A DNA stretch of 64,000 nt from Symbiodinium sp. CCMP2592 (Eukaryota > Sar > Dinophyceae > Suessiales > Symbiodiniaceae). The translations under genes were made by a program, and so were the position numbers. The notes below the pieces were generated by a model, which was not told the origin of the DNA, did not search any database, and saw nothing but the letters and a program-made list of their open reading frames with translations. The stretch is from positions 485,001-549,000 of the forward strand of contig CAJNDT010000591.1 of assembly GCA_905221615.1 (NCBI GenBank). The letters are read 5' to 3'. Below, piece after piece: positions 1 to 12,242 of the stretch; position 1 is the first letter of the stretch, and every line of letters starts with the position of its first letter.

Positions 1-1657
1 CGGGCGCGGGCGGCCAATGGTTTAGGGTTTAGGGTTTAGGGTCCAGGGTTTAGAGTTTAGAGTTTATGGTTTAAGGCTTCAGGTTTAGGGTGTAGGGCTT
101 ACATGTAGTGTAATAAATGTCGTGTTGGGAGTTGCTACACATTAACCAGTTTCTATTCTCTGGTTCTTGTGACTCTTGTCGATCCTAGTACTTCAAATGG
201 AAACATGATTTCAGTCCCCTCTTCCTCCCTCTATACTGCACACATGGAGTCCTTTAATTACGCTTGAACTGTAGTGTTACATGCTCGAAAGCCATGATCG
301 AAGCACGAAGATCCCCGTAATCGAGCCACAGCCGTACATAAGAGCCTGGCAGGCCCAAAGCCCTTGAGCAAATTGAAGACTAGCTTATAGAACAACGTAG
401 AGCCGCAGCACTTAAACAGCCGAAGCCCTTTGTCAACACCCGGCAAGCCAAACCTAAATCCTACCAGGAACCCGCAAGGTGTGAAGAAGGAATCTAGTTG
501 ATCAGGCTGTGTTTTCTTGGAACAACCCCTAGAGTCTACAGCTTTGATGACTGAAGGGCCGAAATCGGGCCGCGTCCGCGCCGGGCACTCTTCAGGGTTT
601 CGGGCTGTTGGGATTCGTGGTTTACGGTATTAGGGTTGAAATCTCATGAGTATGTCATGGGGTTGAGGCTTTCGGGTTTTTGGCATTGGTCTTAGGGTTT
701 CTGGTTGGGGGACTTTTGGGCGACTATTTGAGGTAGACCCTCGACCAATTGATTAACCGCGGGATCTATTTCTCAGGGCTTGTACACTGTACTACCTATG
801 GTCTCCGTTGTGGTTCCTTTTCTAGGTTATTCCGGGTTTCAACAGCAGTACCTACTATGATCTACTATAGGGGTATCTGGGCTTGTGAAGTTCAGGGTAT
901 TGGGTTCAAGGTATAGGGTTTAGGGTGTGGGAATGAAGGGGTTCGGGTTTTGGGGGCCGAGGGTCAAGGGTCTAGGATCTAGGGAGCATCAGGGCTTCTG
1001 GCGCGGTTTCAAGCCGACGAGTCGGTGTCTGCGAGAATGCATGAAGGGGTGGATTCTCCTTAGTCTCCTTAAGAATTGTATTTTCTTGGTTCATGTTTTA
1101 TTTTGTTCGTTTAAAACCCAAGAGATATGCAACATATTGTTCGTATGTTGGTTCTAAGGGGGGTATAGTTTCTGTTTCTCTAATGGTCCATGTTAATTGA
1201 AGGTGATCAGATTATGGGCTTACATGGCCAGGCTATGTATTCCGTGGGCACATGAACCGGTGGGGTTTGCTAGGCATTGGTAGTGTTGGCTTGAAAGGTG
1301 CTTGCTCATGTTAGGTAAGATATGCTTATAAGGCCGGGATTTGAGCGGATTTTGTCAGGTTTAGGGTCTTCTAGGTCTATACACAACATAGCATAACAAA
1401 ACGATATAGTCTTCCCATGTGCGGGTCTCGATTCTGGGGTTGAAGGCATTCGGCTGTGGCTTAGTCTTTGAGGATCCACCGTCTTTGCTTTTGAATCTTT
1501 AGACCCTTTCTGCCGTTCTTTCGAATCCCGTACGACTATGGTATGTAACCCAATATATTGTAATACTACTTGCCTGTAGGTAACTGGGCTTCCGTTCAAT
1601 AAAAGGCCAGACCCGTCTGTCTTTCGAAAGAGTATTTTGAGGGTTCCGTGCCAGTTT
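1..1657. other. spacer with degenerate telomere-like repeats, no gene seen
   Basis: The first 100 bases and scattered stretches near 590-730 and 890-980 hold degenerate TTTAGGG-like motifs (TTTAGGG, TTCAGGG, TTTAGAG). The short open frames here are low in coding character and have no splice-bounded peptide that could be recognised. Nothing else is supported. Confidence 0.5.
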
Positions 1658-1769
1658 ACCCCAAGGGTCCAACCTGACCCAATAATTAGGTATTCGGTTT
1701 TAGGATAGTAGTTATGTAGGTTAGGATTTTGGAGAGTATATGATCATTAGGTACTTGGACCCTTGGGGT
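1658..1769. mobile_element. hairpin element, family K (copy 1)
   Basis: Inverted repeat with arms ACCCCAAGGGTCC and GGACCCTTGGGGT enclosing about 85 bases that contain AATAATTAGG and TTAGGTACTTGG. The same element occurs at 38521-38632 and, in the opposite orientation, at 63270-63374. It has no coding capacity. It resembles a MITE or introner-like element. Confidence 0.8.
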
Positions 1770-2097
1770 TAGAGTTAAGAAGCGAACCCGATGCCAGAAG
1801 CCACCAAACAGGCTTGAGTTGCAGATTTGAGCGCTTTGAGGTCGAGGTTTGAAGCTTCCACAGTCAGTTAGAACCTTGCTGGTCGATTGACAAGGTTCTG
1901 CATGATTCTCATGCTTTCAATCTCTTTTTCCCCCAAACTACAGGGATTGCTATGTTTTTGCTCGTCATGGGCAGAGAACGAGTTTCTGAATTGATGGCTG
2001 TAAACTTTACCGATCAGAGGGCATCTTGGGTAGGCCGCCCGCGCGAGGGCATGCACTGTTCAACCCTGTGATGTGCTTTGGCCGATGTTTCAGTATG

Positions 2098-2140
2098 AGG
2101 GTTTAGGGTGTAGGGGTTTAGGGTTTAGGGTTTAGGGTAA
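2098..2140. repeat. interstitial telomere-like repeat
   Basis: Short run of TTTAGGG units just upstream of the trinucleotide-repeat region. Confidence 0.85.
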
Positions 2141-2484
2141 ACATGTGTGTCTTTGCGGGTGTTAGCCGTAGTTTGGTCTTAGCCGTTCTCAGCATAACCT
2201 TATCCTTCCTTGAAACCCCGGCAACGCTGGTTCTAGATTCGGGCATCCCAGCTAAACCATACAAGCCCCCAAAGCTTTCGATTCGACCGCAGCTGTTCAG
2301 GACATTGAAGGCTTCCCCAGCCCCAGCCCGTTTCCGCACTTGCGCCATGGCTGCCACCACCGCTGCACTCCGATCATTCTACTCCGTTCCCAGCCTAGGC
2401 AGGGGTTTGTTGGGGTTTCAGTGTGCAGACTGTTGGCCGTGTCCTTGATGGCGACCATGGTAGCGCTGGCGGTTGTGGGGGTGA

Positions 2485-3240
<756 letters not shown>

Positions 3241-3341
3241 AGTTAGCAGTAACTTAGCAGTAGCGGTAGCAGTAGACTGCGGCGACCACAGCGATTGCTG
3301 GTTAGTGCTACTACCATGGGCTCCTCACTGTTGTTAGTTTC

Positions 3342-4369
3342 ATGTCAGTGATGGCTGCAAGCACGACGACGATGCTGACGACGCAAACGATGAGGTCGAG
3401 GATCAGGATGGCTTTGGAGCTGTTGGTGGTCTTGGCGGCAACGGTGATAGTGGCGGTTTTGTTCCAGTTCTTGGCATGTAAGCCTTTTGGCCCAATCTCA
3501 TCTTGTCAACCCTACGCTGGCAATCACACGTTTGCGCTCCACCGGCTTCAAACAATCTTACAGCGCTTTTGACAGCACCTAACAGTCAGAAAGTTCGGCT
3601 GCATCGTTTTCGTTAGTCACCAGTGCTAGTCTTCTGCTCGTCTGGTCGCTCGAAGCGTCTGCTTCTCTCCACGAACTTTGCGATGGCTGCGGCAGCAGAG
3701 GCAAGGAACCCCGAATCCTCAACTTACTCACTTCAAGTGTGGTCAAACTATAGTCGTTGCTTTATTGCTTGGCAAAATCCATGGCTTTGACCCGCAAAGA
3801 CAGATAGCTGGTGGATGGCTACAGTTAAGCCCAGTAGTAGAAGTATAGTCCATTTCTAGCCCCTTTTTAACCAAAAAGATTAACCTTTAGTTCACCATGA
3901 TACCCTACAAGTAGGTAAGGGTCCTGGGGGGGGGGGGGGGCTGGCAGCACGACTTCCTGATCGAGAGTTCATGCTTCGTGGCTTTGATCCACCCTTAGTA
4001 GGGTCCATGTACCTATACAGGACAGACTATGACTATGGCCCTAAAACGCCTGTACAGGAACTCCTTTTGGGTCAATGTATGTTCTATACATAAGTCCACC
4101 GTACAGTTGCAAGGCACTCCAGGATGTGGAAGCATCATTCCCCCTGAAGCCTGTCAAGCCTGTAACTCACGAGACGTCTCGGGCATGAGATCAATAGTTC
4201 CGCATTTTGGTGTCAACTTCAGCATGTTGGGTTTCAGAATTTGTTTTTGATTGTTGTTTAATTATGTCGTTTAGTTGAAGATTTGAGGTTCGGGATTTCT
4301 GAGAGCTCAGCTCTCAACTTGTGACCCAATACCTGTACTTGGCAGTCTTGTGAGTACTAAACCCTAACC
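3342..4369. other. spacer, no gene recognised; 15-base G run at 3926-3940
   Basis: No splice-bounded peptide was recognised here. A homopolymer of 15 G lies at 3926-3940. Short open frames at 3342-3572 and 4029-4250 show no family resemblance. Confidence 0.45.
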
Positions 4370-4462
4370 CTACCTTAACCCTGAAGAACCTATTTTTTAA
4401 AGATTTGAGTAAGGAAATCATTTTAGGTAACCCTAAAAAGGTAGGTCCTTCAGGGTTAAGGT
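4370..4462. repeat. hairpin element, family T
   Basis: Inverted repeat: the left arm TACCTTAACCCTGAAG pairs with the right arm CTTCAGGGTTAAGGTA. Inner bases (ACCTATTTTT / AAAAAGGTAGGT) also pair, with one small bulge. Single copy in this window. Confidence 0.75.
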
Positions 4463-4503
4463 ACACCCTAAATCCGATTGGACCCTAATCCACTTGGGCC
4501 TTA

Positions 4504-4588
4504 GCTTGGAGGCTCCGTCGGTGGCAGCACCACGAGCTGCCAGCCGAAAGCCGCGCATCGAGACCAAGCTGCGACGAAGATGGTGTTG
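4504..4588 (+). other. candidate exon of unknown gene
   Basis: A GC-richer island after an AG|G acceptor (CTTGGAG|GCTCC) that ends at a GT donor (GAAGATG|GTGTTG). All three + frames are open, so the frame is uncertain; one reads SVGGSTTSCQPKAAH. No family is recognised. It could be a 5' exon of the acyltransferase gene downstream or belong to another gene. Confidence 0.25.
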
Positions 4589-5064
4589 GGTGTTCTGAGG
4601 GCTGGGCATTAAGGGTTAAAAATTGTATGTATGTGCATAGATACGTATACATATATATATATATATGTGTATATATATTCGCACAAGCGCATCCGCATAG
4701 GTTTACATGTACATATGGAACCAAAGTTTGTGTTTTAGGAGGCTCGGGACCTGGGTTTCGGAATGCGGAGCGTTTTAGGTGGTGTGGTACGGGTTTAAGG
4801 TTTAGGGTTCCGGTTTGGGGTTAGGGTTTTAGCATTTAGGGTTTAGGGTTCGGGGTTTAGGGTTCAGGCTTAAGGGTGTGGGTGTGTATAGGGGTTTACG
4901 GTTTGATGTTTCTAGGTTTAACCGGCTGAAAAGGCATCCAGGTGTTGAGTTTTGACGGCTATGCAATTATGTTAGGATGTGTCGATTCTGGACAGATTGA
5001 GAGTTCCGCTATTCTACGCCCCCTCCCCCTCCCTTCCCCCCCCCCCCCAGAAAAGATGTCGTAC

Positions 5065-5182
5065 ATGGAGGAGCATGGGACTTAGTAAGTAAGGTTATAA
5101 GTATCTTAATTGGGGTTATAAGTAGTTATAAGTAGAGTTACCCTAATTATAAACCTAGTTGCTAAGTCCCATGATCCTTTAA
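5065..5182. mobile_element. hairpin element, family A1, with GTAC target duplication
   Basis: Arms GGAGCATGGGACTTAG and CTAAGTCCCATGATCC flank a core with TTATAAGTA repeats. GTAC is found on both sides (5061-5064 and 5183-5186). Relatives lie at 60045-60160 and, nested in another element, at 63474-63591. A pyrimidine-rich run (about 5020-5049) lies just upstream. Confidence 0.8.
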
Positions 5183-5522
5183 GTACTTACTTCAGCCCAA
5201 AAGTGTATGACCTCCTACACGTGACATTCGCCGTGCCTTTGGCGGGATTCAGTTTCGGGCTTGGGGTGTGAAGTGTTCGTTATCTTAAGCTGCGCGGCGA
5301 ACAAGAATATGTTTTCATCTAGACTTCAGGCACAGAAGCCCCAACAGGGGACCTGCAGGATTATTATTATTATCTATGGCATGGGAATTTGACTAGATTT
5401 GGGGGTCTAGTGTCCGGGAGTTAAGACTCTATTTTGAGGGTTCCTGCCCAGAGCTGCGAACAGTTCAACTCGTGCCGTAAGCGTATCCCTCAGGGTTAGT
5501 TTTGGAGACCCTGGCAATCTGT

Positions 5523-5634
5523 ACAGTAAACTCCATAAAGTTGGAAACCAGATTAAGGCCAAATAGTGCTGCGATTCCCTATACACTCTTAAGGATTGAG
5601 GCTATGGGGTTTCCAACTTTTGGGTTTCTACTGC
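5523..5634. mobile_element. hairpin element, family H (copy 1)
   Basis: Inverted repeat with arms AAAGTTGGAAACC and GGTTTCCAACTTTTGGG around a conserved core (AAGGCCAAATAGTGCT ... CCCTATACA). Two other copies, at 29812-29927 and 60203-60319, share both arms and core. Confidence 0.85.
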
Positions 5635-6104
5635 AAACCCATGGACCCTTATACCCTAAACCCTTATGGATCCCTTATAGATCCCTTTAAAGGAACCCTT
5701 ATGGTACCCTTAAAGGAACCCTACTCTAGGACTGCATTGATGGCTGCCGCTTCCCTTTGGCACCTCGGCAGCTTCGCTGTCTCGGACTCGGGATGCTAAG
5801 GACTGATGTTTGAAGATTTGCACTCTTGGGTTCAGGGTTTAGGGTTTAGGGCACTCTTAGGTTCAGTTTTTTGTAATTTTATGGTGGGTTTCAGGATTTT
5901 GGGATCAGTTGTTCTTGGTTTGTGTGGTCATTTTTGTCCGTAGGGGGGGGCGGGGAAGCCTGAACCCTTAGCTGTTAAACCTACGTATACTCCGAACCCT
6001 AGCACTTAAGCAATGGATCCGAAATCCTAAGCCCACAGAATCATCAGACCTTTCAGCTTCTCGCACAAGAGCATCATCCCGGAGAGGGGGTAACTCCTCG
6101 AACA

Positions 6105-6200
6105 ACGTTCTAAGAGGGGTAATAAGTCCCATAATATAGGTTATAACCATAGTCAGCCTACTTATAACCCTACTTATAGCTACCCATGAACCTCCAAGCA
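6105..6200. mobile_element. decayed hairpin element, family A2
   Basis: The right half is intact (TATAGCTACCCATGAACCTCCAAG) and matches the elements at 55973-56071 and 56408-56499. The left arm is eroded or replaced. Confidence 0.6.
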
Positions 6201-6321
6201 GGCTCCTGCAAGAGGACAGCGAACGCGACAACGGTAGCTGCAAACTTCAGACAAATTAGTTTAATTAATACTCGATCTCCTTACCATCCGGTTCAAAGCA
6301 TTGTAGCGACTAACAACTGTA

Positions 6322-6564
6322 GTGGGATGTTTTGCTTATAACCAGATCATGAGCACGGCAAAGAATACCTTGATTATGCCAAATTCCCTGATGAGATTTC
6401 CGAGGTTTTTCCCATCATCCTTGGCCATTTCATCCGCTTCGGCAGCCGGGATGCACTTAGGGCTCAGATTCTTCAGTTTATTCGTCAGCCTAGCATGGTT
6501 TACCTGCGTTTCGACCGTAGATTTGTTTTGGCTGCCTTGTCTCGTATTGCAGGATTTTAGCTGA
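6322..6564. other. stretch open on both strands, possible protein fragment
   Basis: The stretch is open for about 75-80 codons on + and also on -. The - reading ends at a stop after a hydrophobic tail (IIKVFFAVLMIWL) and includes a hydrophilic part (AAEADEMAKDDGKNLG), which looks more protein-like than the + reading. No family is recognised. It may be a captured or decayed coding fragment. Confidence 0.25.
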
Positions 6565-6869
6565 CAACAGCGTCCAAACCAACGTTAGAACTAGCATGCA
6601 GTCTGTAGGTCAGGTTTGTTGCTAGGTGTGTGGTGGTGCGAGTTTACAGATTTCATGGGGTGTTTAGAACTCACAGCTTTCTATGTTGCTGATAATGGTT
6701 TCCAGCTTTAGCACATGGACTCATGCTAGGGGATTGTGTGTGCATTCATGTCCCTAAGGGTCCAGAAACCGTCCAGAATGCCCCGATGTTGCAACAAAGA
6801 AGCCTCGCGAAGGCTTAAGCATATAACATACAGGTACATAGATCCTGATGTGAAAGCATCACATAGGTC

Positions 6870-6932
6870 CTAACCCTAAACCCTAAACCCTAAACCCGAA
6901 ACCCTAAACCCTAAACCCTAAACCCTAAACCA
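6870..6932. repeat. interstitial telomere-like repeat (CCCTAAA)
   Basis: About eight CCCTAAA units with few changes, in the orientation opposite to the tracts at 2098 and 5825. Confidence 0.9.
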
Positions 6933-7333
6933 AAGACTAAACCGTACACTGGAGCCTAGACTTAGACTCGAGACCCGAGACCCCAAGCCCTAAATTGTGG
7001 CCTCTGGGTGTTTCGGTCTTTAAGGATTGGGGTGCTGGATGTAGAGCTTTGGAGTTCAGGGTTACGGTTTAGGGTTTAGGGTGGGTTTTGCGTTTAGGCT
7101 TCTGAGTTTTGGGTCTCAGTTTTATGTTCTGGCTTCCGCAACTCTCAGCCGTACATATAGATCATGATCATACAGACATAGACGTCGCATTCCTGGACCC
7201 TACCACACTCCTGAATCCATGCCTACTGCTGAAAATGCTGTAGTACAGACTCGAGGTCGGGCTAGCTACTAATTGGGTTTAGGGTTTGGGGTTCAGGGTC
7301 TCTTTAGAGTGTCACCATAGTGCCCTTGTAGAA

Positions 7334-7470
7334 GGTACGGACAACAAGCGTCTCTTGAAGCTCTTGACGCAAGAGAATGTGCTCGTGGGAGGCAGCATGG
7401 GAGTGCTTGCTTTTTGGGCGCAGTCCTGTTGTCGGCAGTTTAAGGGGAGCGAGAGACCTGAAGGTAACAT
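7334..7470 (+). other. candidate exon region of unknown gene
   Basis: After a possible AG|G acceptor (TAGAAG|GTACGG) a frame reads TDNKRLLKLLTQE and continues GGSMGVLAFWAQ. Its coding look is moderate, and the - strand is also open. It lies about 0.8 kb upstream of the first sure acyltransferase exon, so it could be a 5' exon of that gene. Confidence 0.25.
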
Positions 7471-7882
7471 AGGTGTTTCAATCATTACTAACAGTAGTTT
7501 CTCCACGTAGTTGCATTATAGTTTATTGCCGAAACCGGGTGTATTCATAAATGCCTACATGTTTGCAACTTCAAGTCTCTAGAGACCGATCCAGATCCTA
7601 TTTGGAAATGTTAAACCCGAATCCTTCACCTGATACTTCCTGCAATCCCCTGAACTTGCCGAACGATCCAGGTTGTCATTATTTGTGTCCCATGGTGCGT
7701 GAAACGGAACCAATTCCGAAGTCCTAACAGCTATGGTCTACTTGCGCAAGTGTGCAAGTAGGGCACTCGCCCCGAGTTCGACCCAAGGGCCCGAGTAATT
7801 AACGGTATGGTATAAACTCTCGGGCCCACATATCTACTATATTGCCTACTATATTGGTACTTGGACCCGTTGGGCGAAAGTT

Positions 7883-7997
7883 GAGGGTCCATGTAGCTAT
7901 ATAGTATATACATGGGCCTTAGAGTAGTCCCTACTGTATATAATATAGGTACTTTAGGGCCAAAGTATATAGTACATGGGTACATGGACCCTTTGGG
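7883..7997. mobile_element. hairpin element, family B (copy 1)
   Basis: Arms AGGGTCCATGTA and TACATGGACCCTTTGGG enclose a TA-rich core with TATATAGTATATAC. Six copies of the family occur in the window. A smaller hairpin (GGGCCCGAG ... CTCGGGCCC, 7786-7827) lies immediately upstream. Confidence 0.85.
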
Positions 7998-8061
7998 CGA
8001 ACCTAAACCCCTAAACCCCCCTAAAGCCCCGAAGCCCTAGGACCCCAACATACCCCAACCC

Positions 8062-8169
8062 TACCTATAGTCTCCATTGCAGTTCCTTTTGGTGGTTAAA
8101 CTAACTACGTACATATTAAGGATCCTATAAGGTAACCCCAAAAAGGAACTACAATGGAGACTATAGGTA
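8062..8169. mobile_element. hairpin element, family D (copy 1)
   Basis: Near-perfect arms TACCTATAGTCTCCATTG and CAATGGAGACTATAGGTA. It ends 44 bases before the 3' splice site of the exon at 8214. Other copies lie at 26596-26707 and 50274-50377. Confidence 0.9.
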
Positions 8170-8213
8170 CACACCTAAAGGAAGCCCATATAAGGATCGA
8201 ACTTTGCGCGCAG

Positions 8214-8296
8214 GTTTTTTCGCCATCTCTGGTTATGTGGCGGCGTACACGTCGACCAACCTCGGCGAGCGGAGTCACGACGTCAAGAAGCTGAAG
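8214..8296 (+). CDS. acyltransferase-3 exon: FFAISGYV segment
   Basis: Acceptor GCGCAG|GTTTTT and GA donor CTGAAG|GAGCCG. After two leading bases 27 codons read FFAISGYVAAYTSTNLGER and end ...VKKLK in phase 0. FFxISGYV is the typical early membrane segment of acyltransferase-3 proteins. Codon third positions are strongly G/C, unlike the surrounding introns. Confidence 0.75.
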
Positions 8297-8594
8297 GAGC
8301 CGACGCGCCCTATTTATAGGATCCTTGAGGGAGGGTGGTTCAAGGGGGGAGGGTACAAGGAATGTTTAGGGGACTCTAAAGGAACCTCAGGGAGTACCAG
8401 GGAGAATTAGGGATCACTAGGCTGTTTACCCCCCTTGGATCCCCCTTCCTTAAGGATACTGTGTAGGGTTTGGGGTATGCTATAGTTATCATAAGCAACC
8501 CCCACAACAGTATAGTTACGTGTGAAGGCCTCTGTATTCTACTTTGAGGTTTTGCGTGTCGGATTATGGTTAGCACTTGGATATCAGAGTTAGG

Positions 8595-8692
8595 TTGGAG
8601 GGTTTCGGGTTTTTAGGGTCTAGGGTTTAGGGTCTAGGGCTTTAGGGTTTAGGGGTTTAGGGGTTTAGGGGTTAGGGTTAAGGGTTCAGGGA
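8595..8692. repeat. interstitial telomere-like repeat
   Basis: TTTAGGG units mixed with TTTAGGGG and TCTAGGG, inside an intron. Confidence 0.85.
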
Positions 8693-9001
8693 ACCTTCGG
8701 CAAGAGGCTTTAAGATTGGGTGCTTCTACGCGCTTTTCAGAATTTCAAGAAAGACTTTTTACATGTACCCCTGATCTGGAAGCCAGCAGCTGGGGGTCTG
8801 AGTCTGAGGCATGATGGAGGAGTTCCAAGCACTATATGGTTATAGGGTTTAGGGTTTTAGCAGCTGTTCGTATCATCATGTGTTTCTTGTGGGTCCCCTG
8901 GAGGTTCGGCAATGGTACTATGTGTATGTGTTGAGGGTTTAGAGTCCGGGCGGGATGCGGGAGAGCCCGGCGCCAGGACCCAGAGCTTTTCTTCTGGCAG
9001 A

Positions 9002-9110
9002 AGGCCGCACATGATGCTGCGCTTGTGCGAGTTCTGGGAACACTTAACGGCGCATGTGGCCAATCTGTCCTGTGAGCAGTTGGTATTCGTACTGCGTCAT
9101 TGCTTATAAC
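9002..9110 (+). other. candidate exon, frame uncertain
   Basis: The pyrimidine-rich acceptor CTTTTCTTCTGGCAG is followed by an open frame (LRLCEFWEHLTAHVANL, ending at TAA 9107-9109). A second frame after GAAG|GCC reads AAHDAALVRVLGTLNG. It lies within the first acyltransferase intron. It may be one of that gene's missing exons or chance. Confidence 0.2.
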
Positions 9111-9639
9111 CCTACCTGAAGTTGCAGTTCACAGCATCGGGGCCGGGCGTTACTTACGACTTCCGATAATCGCTTTCACTGCTGCCCATGGCTAAACCCC
9201 TCTAAACACTAAACCCGAGTCGCGCACCATGTTATCAGCGAAGGCCATCACATCAACCACCGTTCAACGATCATGGCGCACCTCTGAAACGGCAGCACAT
9301 GTGCTGTCTCAGAGTTCGGTGTTCACTTGATGGTTTAGCGTTTTGGGGTACCGATGTACTGAAATCTTGGTTTCGACCATTGGTTAATACATCGCACTAA
9401 CCATCCTCACAGAGCAAGACTGCCACTATGGATCCGCTGCGGGCCTAAGCACATGCTATTTGAGGGTAGGTGTCTTGTCTCTGGGGCTCGCAGGGTCAGG
9501 GGGCTGATGCTCCTGCAAGTCTCACGGGGTTGCATTTACTTGCACCAACTTACTTGCCTTCTGATGCTCGCAACTAGACCCGAACCCCCGGCCCCCAAAC
9601 TCAAAGACCTGCAGCTGCAAGCCCGATACCCAAGTCTTT

Positions 9640-9725
9640 TGGGGTTAGGGTTTTAGGGTTTTAGGGTTTAGGGGTTTAGGGTTTTTAGCGGTTTAGGGGT
9701 TTTGGGTTTTGGGTTTTAGGGTTAT
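9640..9725. repeat. interstitial telomere-like repeat
   Basis: TTTTAGGG/TTTAGGGG-type units, more degenerate than most tracts here. Confidence 0.85.
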
Positions 9726-10231
9726 GGTTAATACTCGACAAGCCACTTGTAGGTCCGGATCCAGGCTTAAGTTTTGGACGTACGCGGGTTCCTCACGCTG
9801 GAACAGTTCAATACTTTCTGCTACAAAACAGAAAACCCCGGATGAACTACCTCAGCGTTAACCATTGTTTGGCAGTTGGTTCCATAGGGTACATTCTCTG
9901 TGGCTCACATCATACTGACTGCTATATAGAGTTAAACCGTAAACCTCCATAGCCCGTAACCCAGATCCAAAACCTCAACCTTGTAACCGTAGCCTTATTG
10001 CCCTATTGTATGGCTTACAAGGCTCATAGAAACTTCTCAAATAAAGCCGTTGAAAGTTTTTTCACCAAGAATCCTACAGCTGCTTCAGCTCAGGGATACC
10101 GTCCTAATCCCAACCACTGAACCACCCTAACTACACCCTAGAACATCCTTTTCTCCCTTAGCCCGAAATGCTTCAGCCCGAGTTGCTAAACCCTGAATCG
10201 GTTGCCTTGTATGATTGTATGACAGTGCTAG

Positions 10232-10297
10232 GTCATGGGCTACTATCCCTTGCACTTCCTGGTTTCCACCTTGGGTGCTCCGATGTTCATCGCCACC
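10232..10297 (+). CDS. acyltransferase-3 exon: GYYPLH segment
   Basis: Acceptor AGTGCTAG|GTCATG. In phase 0 it reads VMGYYPLHFLVSTLGAPMF and then reaches GACACATGA, so it must splice before the TGA, at a GC donor after 10291 or a GA donor after 10297. A basic or aromatic YPLH loop before a helix is a family hallmark (R.YPLY/YPLH). Confidence 0.72.
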
Positions 10298-10464
10298 GAC
10301 ACATGAGCTGCACAGAGAGTTCTACAGACTGCAAAGTCTACAGGAGTTAGGGGGGTTGCTGAAGTTTTTGTGTTTCCCTAAGGTCCTAAACTAGAGGGCC
10401 TTGAGTCTAACGCCACGAGCTGTCTGCAGTAGACTAGGCATTGGGCCGCTCTGGTAAGGAGTTC

Positions 10465-10680
10465 GTTTAGGGGTTTAGGGTTTATAGGGGTTTAGGGTTT
10501 AGGGTTCAGTCTCATTTACTGTTACATTAAGACTGTCAGCTTTTTTGCACAAAGCCCTACCCCAGTAATCAAATCAGGTTCTTTGACAGGCCCCTGTCCC
10601 AGCCTAAATGCCAGGCTCTAAGCCCTAAACCCTAAAGCCTGCAGCCCTAAAAAAGCCCTGAACCCTAAACCCTAAATGCA
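10465..10680. repeat. two short telomere-like tracts in opposite orientation
   Basis: TTTAGGG units at about 10465-10510 and CCCTAAA units at about 10620-10680, separated by about 110 bases of unique sequence. Confidence 0.75.
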
Positions 10681-11067
10681 ATTTAACTGCCAGGCTCTCA
10701 GCCGAAACATCGTAGCACCTGGCCATCAGATCGCAAATATAGGGGCGTGAAGAATTCGAAGAGGGTTTTTGGGGGTTCCTTATCATAAGTATAGCATAAT
10801 GTACCCCTAAACCATCTTCTAATTGTCAAGGCCCTTACATTAAGCGACCTTGCACACCCGAGAAATTGACAAAATGGAGGAGCTTGGGTATTTTCCGATA
10901 TTGATGCTTATGGGATTCCAGTATTACTATAGTATACACACCAATTTTTTTCTATATACTTAGTAAGGCCCTTAACTCTAAACCCTAAACGTTACACATG
11001 AAGCCAGGACCGTCTTATGAACAACTCCTGGAAGACTACCGGACTTCATGTGCCTGGGTCTATTTGG

Positions 11068-11169
11068 GGTTTTCCGAAAATAGGGGACCCTAAAATAGGA
11101 CGCTAATAGTAGTAGGATCCTTATTATCAGGACCCGACAAATCACAAGGGACACCGGATTTTCTGAAAC
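11068..11169. mobile_element. hairpin element, family C (diverged copy)
   Basis: TTTCCGAAAATAGGGGACCC at the left and a decayed GGATTTTCTGAAA at the right, with the family core AGTAGGATCCTTATTAT. Better copies lie at 22205-22295, 23983-24186 and 49647-49747. Confidence 0.65.
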
Positions 11170-11862
11170 TCACATTTCGGCTGAATGTTTTGGCGTTTTT
11201 TGTGCAGTATAGGGTTCAGAGTTTGGGACTGCAGGGCTTGATGCGTTGTTTTTTTTGAATCTAGGTTTGGGTTGTGGATTTAGGTCAGCCTTGGGTCGTA
11301 GGGTTCTGGTTTCCGACATCAAGTCGGGGGCGAACTATGATGAAGAGGATATTGGGGTCTCAAGAAGCAGTGGGAATCTTTTTGGGATTTGCAGGCAGGT
11401 GGATCCCACCATCTATGGCCGAAGCAACATTTTCTGATTGTTTTCTTCGTGATGACATCAGGTTCGGGTTTTATGGTCTCAGGTCAATGTGCCCGAAAGT
11501 GAAAGAGTTTTTGAGCTTACATCCCATGCAGTACATGGGTTAGTTTTCAAACATGCAGGAAGTACGGTGTTTGAGTGAGAGAGAAATTTAGGGAATGGAT
11601 TTCGGATTCCGCTGTTGCGGTTTGCAGCTCTCAAGTTAGGCTTTATGGGCCTTAGTCGTTGTACTCCGTCCCAGTGAGATACTTCCGTGTTGGGTGATAG
11701 GCCGACAACCACAGCCTATACCCTTGCATCAGGGGTGGGAATAGCTTCAGGTATGGACTTAGGTCGGTCTTCTCAGCTTTTGCAAGGTTCAGGGCTGCTC
11801 ATTTGTCACCCAGCACTTGCTCCCGGGTAAGGCACATGATCGACGTATCATTACCAGCTCCC

Positions 11863-11985
11863 GGCAACAATAATAATCATATCAAGATTAATCATAACAA
11901 TAATAACAGTAATAATAATAATAGTAATAATAATAAAACTAATATTAAGAATAATAATAGCAACAATATGAATAGTTCCCTAAAC
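11863..11985. repeat. AAT-rich trinucleotide repeat
   Basis: Imperfect AAT/ATA triplets. The poly-Asn and poly-Leu frames here are repeat artefacts. Confidence 0.9.
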
Positions 11986-12164
11986 CCTAAACAGAACATA
12001 TCTGAAATACTCGGCGCCTTGACCTCCAAATTCACAAATGACACCTTCAGGAGTGCGGCGCACATGGCTTCACAAGACAGGCACACTAGTCACTAGTCAC
12101 AGACCCCCCAAAAGGTGGAATCTCCATGCTGTAAGCGGGGAATCTGGCCTTATCTATGTGCATG

Positions 12165-12189
12165 TGTGTGTATATATATATACACATAC

Positions 12190-12228
<39 letters not shown>

Positions 12229-12242
12229 TATACATACACAGA
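12165..12242. repeat. TA/CA microsatellite
   Basis: Alternating TA with interspersed CA and TG dinucleotides, inside an intron. Confidence 0.95.

Noticed and set aside
1..100. Left edge as a true chromosome end
   Set aside because: The TTTAGGG units there are degenerate and short, like the many interstitial tracts, and normal sequence follows.
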